This document shows positions 60,240 through 64,000 of a DNA stretch of 64,000 bases, one piece after another (position 1 is the first letter of the stretch; each line of letters opens with the position of its first letter). The stretch is taken from positions 339,138 through 403,137 of the forward strand of contig JAHCAU010000003.1 in assembly GCA_019634715.1 (NCBI GenBank), written 5' to 3'. Under the pieces are notes generated by a model that made no database searches, was not told the origin of the DNA, and worked only from the letters and a program-made list of their open reading frames with translations. This DNA comes from Lysobacter sp. Lineage in GTDB: Bacteria; Pseudomonadota; Gammaproteobacteria; Xanthomonadales; Xanthomonadaceae. Position numbers and translations under genes: made by a program.

Positions 60240-60641
60240 CTATTTCTTCTTGCGGACGTACAGCACCAGCGCGTGGGCCTCGATCTCGTAGCCGTACTCG
60301 GCGGCGATCTTGTGCTGCAGGGCTTCGATCTCGGCGTTCTCGAATTCGATGATCTTGCCGGTGTCGATGTCGACCATGTGGTCGTGGTGGTCGCCGCGGT
60401 CGAGCTCGTAGACGGCGTGGCCGCCCTCGAAGTTGTGCTTGAGCACCAGTCCGGCGGCCTCGAACTGGGTCAGGACGCGGTAGACCGTGGCCAGGCCGAT
60501 CTCGTCGCCGTCCTCCACCAGCTTGCGGTAGATGTCCTCGGCGGTCATGTGGCGGGGACGGGTCTGTTCCAGCAGTTCCAGCACGCGCATGCGCGGGTGG
60601 GTCACCTTCAGGCCGAGCTTGCGCAGGTCTCTGCTTTCCAT
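60240..60641 (-). CDS. fur: Ferric uptake regulator Fur, without structural cysteines
   Basis: 133-residue iron-responsive repressor. The winged helix is in LGLKVTHPRMRVLELLEQTR and IGLATVYRVLTQFEAAGLV; the metal-sensing HHDHMVDIDTGKIIEF stretch is conserved apart from the usual CxxC, which here reads as V and T with no cysteine anywhere in the protein. Iron-sensing His/Glu residues (GDHHDHMV, FEGGHAVYEL) remain. The C-terminal Lys-rich end is normal. ATG 60641 has AGGAGG upstream. It is divergent from bamE, a conserved pairing in gammaproteobacteria. Confidence 0.96.
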   Translation of the reverse strand: MESRDLRKLGLKVTHPRMRVLELLEQTRPRHMTAEDIYRKLVEDGDEIGLATVYRVLTQFEAAGLVLKHNFEGGHAVYELDRGDHHDHMVDIDTGKIIEFENAEIEALQHKIAAEYGYEIEAHALVLYVRKKK

Positions 60642-60815
60642 GGGGGCCTCCTGGGGCGATCCGCGGGTCTCGCGGGCGGGGGTTCGCGGGAGATGTGCCG
60701 GCGCGGGAGGGCATCCAACCCGCGATGAATGGGGCATCCAGGCCCGAGTGCCGACGGTGTGGGCGGGCAGTGTATCATCGCCCGACGCGTGCCCTTCCCT
60801 CCTGCCGGTTGCCTC

Positions 60816-61232
60816 ATGCCCATCACCACCCGCTCGTTCCGCGCCCCGCTGCTCGTCCTCGCCGTCGCCTTCGCCACCACCGGCTGCGGCATCATCTACA
60901 AGCAGCCGATCTACCAGGGCAACCTGATCGAGAAGACCGCCGCGGACCAGTTGCAGGTCGGCATGACCAAGCAGGACGTGCAGGGCCTCATGGGTTCGCC
61001 GTCGATCGCCGATTCGGCCAACCCCGACCGCTGGGACTACACCTCGACCCAGCGCACCGACCGCCGCGGCACCGTCGTCGTCAAGAACTTCACCGTCCAC
61101 TTCAACGACGGCCTCGTGACCCGCTGGGAAGGCGAATACTTCGCCGAGCAGGACGACGAGCTGGCCCGCAAGGCGCGCCGCGAGTTCGGCCCGAACCTCG
61201 CCAAGGACGACAAGAAGAAGCGCCGCCGCTGA
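60816..61232 (+). CDS. bamE: Outer-membrane assembly lipoprotein BamE (SmpA)
   Basis: 138-residue lipoprotein of the Bam beta-barrel assembly complex. The signal peptide ends ATTGCGIIY with a lipobox-like Cys. The BLIP-like fold has QPIYQGNLIEKTAADQLQVG, KQDVQGLMGSPSIADS, and WEGEYFAEQ. The start ATG 60816 is chosen because the signal peptide begins there. A very basic C-terminus (KDDKKKRRR) is unusual but seen in relatives. It is divergent from fur; TATCAT at 60773-60778 could be its -10 box. Confidence 0.95.
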   Translation: MPITTRSFRAPLLVLAVAFATTGCGIIYKQPIYQGNLIEKTAADQLQVGMTKQDVQGLMGSPSIADSANPDRWDYTSTQRTDRRGTVVVKNFTVHFNDGLVTRWEGEYFAEQDDELARKARREFGPNLAKDDKKKRRR

Positions 61233-61260
61233 TCGGCGACCGCACCTGCTCCAAACGCGA

Positions 61261-61524
61261 CTACTTCACGGCCCGGCGTCGCCGGGCCTCCTTCGGATCC
61301 ATCGTCAGCGGCCGCAGCAGCTCCACGCGGTCGCCCTCGCGCAGCACGTGCGCGGCCTCGACCTTTTCGCCGAACACCGCCACGGCCACATGCTCGCCGT
61401 CGTCCATGCCGGACGCCGATACCGCATCGGCCACGGTCGCGCCCGCAGGCAATTCGACCCTCACCGACGCGTGGCGCCGCGGCCAGGCCCGGATGACCTC
61501 GACACGGATCACTTCCGCGCGCAC
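61261..61524 (-). CDS. rnfH: RnfH family ubiquitin-like protein (RatB)
   Basis: 87-residue beta-grasp protein of the RnfH/UPF0125 family. RVEVIRAWPRRHASVRVELP, GATVADAVSASGM, VAVFGEKVEAAHVLREGDR and the final RVELLRPLTMDPKEARRRR are characteristic. The start is GTG 61524, four bases after the ratA stop codon, so it is coupled to ratA. Its function is not established; it is genetically linked to ratA, smpB and bamE in most gammaproteobacteria. Confidence 0.94.
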   Translation of the reverse strand: MRAEVIRVEVIRAWPRRHASVRVELPAGATVADAVSASGMDDGEHVAVAVFGEKVEAAHVLREGDRVELLRPLTMDPKEARRRRAVK

Positions 61525-61528
61525 GCGC

Positions 61529-61960
61529 TCAGTCCTCGCCCCGGTCGGCCACGCGCACGAAATCGTCGACCATCCGGTCGGCCAGGGTCTGGAACCCCAG
61601 CACGAAGGCTGGACCGAGCAGTTTCGAGTTCGGCTCGAAATCCAGGGTCAGCGTGACCTTGCAGGCGGACTCGTCCAGCGCATGGAACTGCCAGCGCCCG
61701 GTCAGCTTCCGGAACGGCCCGTCGCGCAGCACCATGTCGATGTGATGCGGCGGCGACAGCGTGTTCTCGGTCGTGAACCAGGTCCGCAGCCCGGCCATCC
61801 CAAGGTCCAGCCGCGCCACCAGCCGCCCTTCGTCCGCCTCCAGGACCTGCGCGGCCTCGCACCAGTCGAACCGGCCCGGATAGGCCGCTACATCGTTGAC
61901 CAGCGAGAACATCCTGGCGGCGGAATGTTCGACCAGGGCGGAGCGTTGGATGACCGGCAT
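61529..61960 (-). CDS. ratA: RatA / COQ10-like START-domain protein
   Basis: 143-residue SRPBCC (START-like) protein. MPVIQRSALVEHSAARMFSL and LVNDVAAYPGRFDWC are typical; GMAGLRTWFTTENTL and LGPAFVLGFQTLADRMVDDF follow. In E. coli RatA was described as a toxin that blocks 70S ribosome association, whereas eukaryotic COQ10 relatives bind ubiquinone. Which role applies is unsettled. It starts the ratA-rnfH operon, divergent from smpB by 69 bases. Confidence 0.95.
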   Translation of the reverse strand: MPVIQRSALVEHSAARMFSLVNDVAAYPGRFDWCEAAQVLEADEGRLVARLDLGMAGLRTWFTTENTLSPPHHIDMVLRDGPFRKLTGRWQFHALDESACKVTLTLDFEPNSKLLGPAFVLGFQTLADRMVDDFVRVADRGED

Positions 61961-62029
61961 CGTGCGTAACTCGGGGCAAGGCGGGTGGGATGCTCGCCTC
62001 ACGGCCCCGCTTCGGGGAGAATGTGCCGG

Positions 62030-62557
62030 ATGAGCAAGCAGAAAGCGCAAAAGGATAAGGCAAAGGGCGGCGACAAGCCCGCCAAGGCCGCTCCGCCGAT
62101 CAAGACCATCTCGCTGAACAAGCGGGCCAAGCACGAGTACCACCTCGAACACCGCTACGAAGCCGGACTGTCCCTGCAGGGTTGGGAACTGAAGTCCATC
62201 CGCGCCGGCCGCGCCAACATCGGCGACAGCTACGCCATGGTCAACGACGGCGAACTGTTCCTGTACGGCTCGCAGATCACCCCGTTGATCCAGGCCTCCA
62301 CCCACGTGATCGCCAACGACCGCCGCACGCGCAAGCTGCTGCTGCACCGTCGCGAGATCGACCAGCTCGTCGGCAAGATCCAGCGCGACGGCTACACCAT
62401 CATCCCCACCGCCCTGTACTGGAAGGGCAACAAGGTGAAGCTGGAGATCGCCCTGGCCAAGGGCAAACAGGCCCATGACAAGCGCGACGCCGCCCGCGAC
62501 CGCGACTGGGCACGCGAGAAGCAGCGCGCCATGCGCCACCGCAACAAGGACGCTTGA
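62030..62557 (+). CDS. smpB: tmRNA-binding protein SmpB
   Basis: 175-residue partner of tmRNA in ribosome rescue. The OB-fold core has ISLNKRAKHEYHLEHRYEAG, LQGWELKSIRAGRANIGDSY, and ALYWKGNKVKLEIALAKGKQ; the C-terminal tail DWAREKQRAMRHRN probes the empty mRNA channel. It has a Lys-rich 20-residue N-terminal extension. The gene is 161 bases upstream of ssrA, its RNA partner. Confidence 0.97.
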   Translation: MSKQKAQKDKAKGGDKPAKAAPPIKTISLNKRAKHEYHLEHRYEAGLSLQGWELKSIRAGRANIGDSYAMVNDGELFLYGSQITPLIQASTHVIANDRRTRKLLLHRREIDQLVGKIQRDGYTIIPTALYWKGNKVKLEIALAKGKQAHDKRDAARDRDWAREKQRAMRHRNKDA

Positions 62558-62585
62558 GGGCCGGGATTCGGAATTCGGACAAGCC

Positions 62586-62614
62586 TGTCATCCCGAGCGG
62601 ACGCGAGGGACCTG
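62586..62614. repeat. Dispersed intergenic repeat-like sequence
   Basis: TGTCATCCCGAGCGGACGCG followed by AGGGACCTG resembles the widespread GTCATCCCGAGCGNAGCGAGGGA-type intergenic repeat found in many proteobacteria. Only one copy lies in this window. Confidence 0.4.
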
Positions 62615-62718
62615 CCGTTCGCGCTCGTCGCCATGCAGGCTTGATCCCGCCCCACCCCGCCCCCATACTTGCCCCGTCGATCGAAAGACCGGCTCCATCG
62701 AACGAATTCCCGGCTTAC

Positions 62719-63071
62719 GGGGGTGCATTGGCTTCGACGGGGGTTGCGAAATCACACGACGCATGCCGAGGGGGCAGCTTTCCTCGTTAATCCAGCGGCA
62801 AACACTCAGACGCCAACGACGACGTCTACGCTCTGGCCGCTTAAGGCCTAGCCCCGAACCCACTTGTGCCTGTGCTCGTGGATGTAGGGTCATCATCACA
62901 GGATCGGCCCGGGCGGCGACCCGTCAACCAGGGCCTAGATCAAGCGGGTATGTCCTGCGGTGTGCTTCGCACACCGTGTTGCCGCAGGGCGAGATCAAAC
63001 GGTGAGCTAAGCATGTAGTGCCGGGTATGGAGTGCCTTCGGACGGCGGTTCGATTCCGCCCACCTCCACCA
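62719..63071 (+). ncRNA. ssrA: tmRNA (ssrA)
   Basis: 353-base transfer-messenger RNA. The 5' end GGGGGTGCATTGGCTTCGAC pairs with the 3' CACCTCC before ACCA; the 3' end contains the T-arm-like GGTTCGATTCC. The tag-encoding frame at 62812-62844 reads ANDDVYALAA then TAA, so stalled proteins get an ALAA-ending degron for ClpXP/ClpAP. Position 5 is Val instead of the Asn usual in relatives (ANDENYALAA in E. coli). A strong terminator follows 5 bases after CCA. Confidence 0.97.
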
Positions 63072-63076
63072 AACAG

Positions 63077-63106
63077 AAACCCCGGGCGAAAGCCCGGGGT
63101 TTTTTG
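63077..63106 (+). terminator. Intrinsic terminator of ssrA
   Basis: AAACCCCGGGC and GCCCGGGGTTT form a perfect stem closed by a GAAA tetraloop, followed by further T residues. Confidence 0.95.
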
Positions 63107-63166
63107 TGGCCTGCCGAACGGCGGAGGGGGCGGCCGCAAGGCTGTCCGCTTCGTGGTCGCCTTCGA

Positions 63167-63688
63167 TCACTTGCCGTCGCGATCGAAATCGCCGGGCATG
63201 GCGCGCTCGACGCGATCCCATGCAGCGCGGGCGGCGTGACGGGCGCGATCCCAGGCGAGCGGCGACGGGCCGCGATGGGCGCTGTATTCGCGTTCGAGTT
63301 CCGGTTCGATCTCGTCGAAGGCGCGATCGGTGTACCGCGTGCGGGCTTCGTAACCCGTGCGATAGGCCGGGGCATAGTCGTCGTAGGTGTGGCCCTGGTT
63401 GTAATACGGCTCGCGGACGTACTGCTCGCGCCAGTAGGCTTCTTCGGCGGTCGGGTTGACCGCTTCGCCGACGCCCTTGCCGGCGAGGCCGCCGACGACC
63501 GCGCCGACGACGGCACCCGCCACCGTGCCGGCCGGGCCTGCGACCGAGCCGACGGCGGCGCCTGCCGTGCCACCGGCTGCGGCGCCGACGCCGGTGCCGA
63601 CCGGGTGGGCACCGGGTGTGCCGGTGATCGGGTCGCGGTTGAGATCCTTGTCGATCGCTTTCTCGACGGTCTTGTCGTGGTTGGTCAT
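63167..63688 (-). CDS. Glycine-zipper protein, unknown
   Basis: 173 residues. After a charged start (MTNHDKTVEKAIDKDLNRDP), residues ~30-78 form a long Gly/Ala/Val zipper (VGTGVGAAAGGTAGAAVGSV, then AGTVAGAVVGAVVGGLAGKG), which probably inserts in membranes as a hairpin. The C-terminal half is acidic and Tyr/Arg-rich (EEAYWREQYVREPYYNQGH, YDDYAPAYRTGYEARTRYTD). Similar proteins are common in xanthomonads and pseudomonads and may be stress-related; function unknown. It is convergent to ssrA. Confidence 0.8.
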   Translation of the reverse strand: MTNHDKTVEKAIDKDLNRDPITGTPGAHPVGTGVGAAAGGTAGAAVGSVAGPAGTVAGAVVGAVVGGLAGKGVGEAVNPTAEEAYWREQYVREPYYNQGHTYDDYAPAYRTGYEARTRYTDRAFDEIEPELEREYSAHRGPSPLAWDRARHAARAAWDRVERAMPGDFDRDGK

Positions 63689-64000
63689 GAGCGTTCACCT
63701 GGTTGTTGGGGGAATCCGCGCGCGGCGCGGACATCCAGAACGATTGCAAGCGCCGTGCCAACGCGAAACAGCCTCGAAGTCGTTGAATTCATTCGATCGC
63801 GGTCGAAGCCGATGCGCAGATCCTGCACGTTCGCGCAATGTCGGATTGCAGACTGCACTGCGAACGACATGCAATGCGGGACTGGAATAAAGGAAACCCC
63901 GGGCGATGCCTAATGCCAGTCAGTTAACGCTGACTGGCATTTTTCGTTGGGTACTTCGGTCGCCTGTGTTTGACTTCGCGGGGACACGAGCGATTTCTTA
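63689..64000. other. Right-end spacer with terminator and possible partial ORF
   Basis: The glycine-zipper gene's promoter should be here. From 63906 a frame opens (MPNASQLTLTGIFRWVLRSP ...) with AAAGGAAA 12 bases upstream and runs off the window, but it reads through a strong terminator stem, so I do not call it a gene. The plus-strand segment before the terminator could instead be a small RNA. Confidence 0.3.
63912..63945 (+). terminator. Intrinsic terminator of an unidentified plus-strand transcript
   Basis: AATGCCAGTCAG and CTGACTGGCATT form a perfect 12-bp stem around TTAACG, followed by TTTTC. No protein gene on the plus strand ends before it in this window. Confidence 0.75.

Noticed and set aside
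62669..62851. 60-codon frame covering the ssrA 5' half
   Set aside because: It lies in tmRNA and is in a frame other than the tag; the RNA gene explains the sequence.

Overview
The window is a high-GC (roughly two thirds G+C) chromosomal segment of a gammaproteobacterium of the Xanthomonadaceae/Lysobacteraceae, most like Lysobacter, Luteimonas or a close relative. The strongest reason is an almost complete rpf (diffusible signal factor, DSF) cluster: rpfB, rpfF, convergent rpfG-rpfC, then lysS, prfB, an RpfD-like LytTR regulator, recJ, rpfE, greA, carB and carA. This order is typical of that family. All calls are by reading the sequence; no database search was run.

Region 1 (1-16 kb) is mainly housekeeping. 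It holds a 5'-complete but right-truncated ftsK (minus), a secreted S33 peptidase, rluF, trxB, a FemAB-like protein with aat, infA, a secreted Cys-rich peptide, clpA, clpS, a secreted hypothetical, nudJ-mnmA-hflD, and a TPM-domain protein with two zinc ribbons that looks acquired. Region 2 (16-29.5 kb) has acnB and acnA with a vapBC toxin-antitoxin pair between them. The 3' end of acnA is tandemly duplicated. Then come rpfB, rpfF (DSF synthesis) and, facing them, rpfG-rpfC (DSF sensing and c-di-GMP turnover), overlapping by GTGA.

Region 3 (29.5-49 kb) is nearly all on the minus strand. In direction of transcription it reads dapB, carA, three small envelope/secreted ORFs (two of them paralogues), carB, greA, rpfE, recJ, a 1009-residue VIT/vWA protein with a small coupled ORF, and then (beyond a convergent acyltransferase) the LytTR regulator, prfB with its programmed +1 frameshift, and lysS. 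Region 4 (49-58.3 kb) has a metal-dependent hydrolase family protein, a transglutaminase-like protein, tyrA with an ACT domain, and the hrcA-grpE-dnaK-dnaJ heat-shock block with a good sigma-32 promoter before dnaK and a nested inverted repeat between dnaK and dnaJ. Region 5 (58.5-64 kb) has recN, fur (without cysteines), bamE, ratA-rnfH, smpB next to ssrA (tmRNA), and a glycine-zipper protein.

The functional theme is cell-cell signalling embedded in core metabolism (aconitases, carbamoyl phosphate, lysyl-tRNA, release factor 2) plus protein quality control (ClpAS, Aat, DnaKJ-GrpE, SmpB-tmRNA). I found no tRNA genes, rRNA, CRISPR arrays or insertion sequences. Candidates for undescribed biology are the three-gene cassette between carA and carB, the VIT protein with its overlapping small gene, the zinc-ribbon TPM protein, and the acnA tail duplication.
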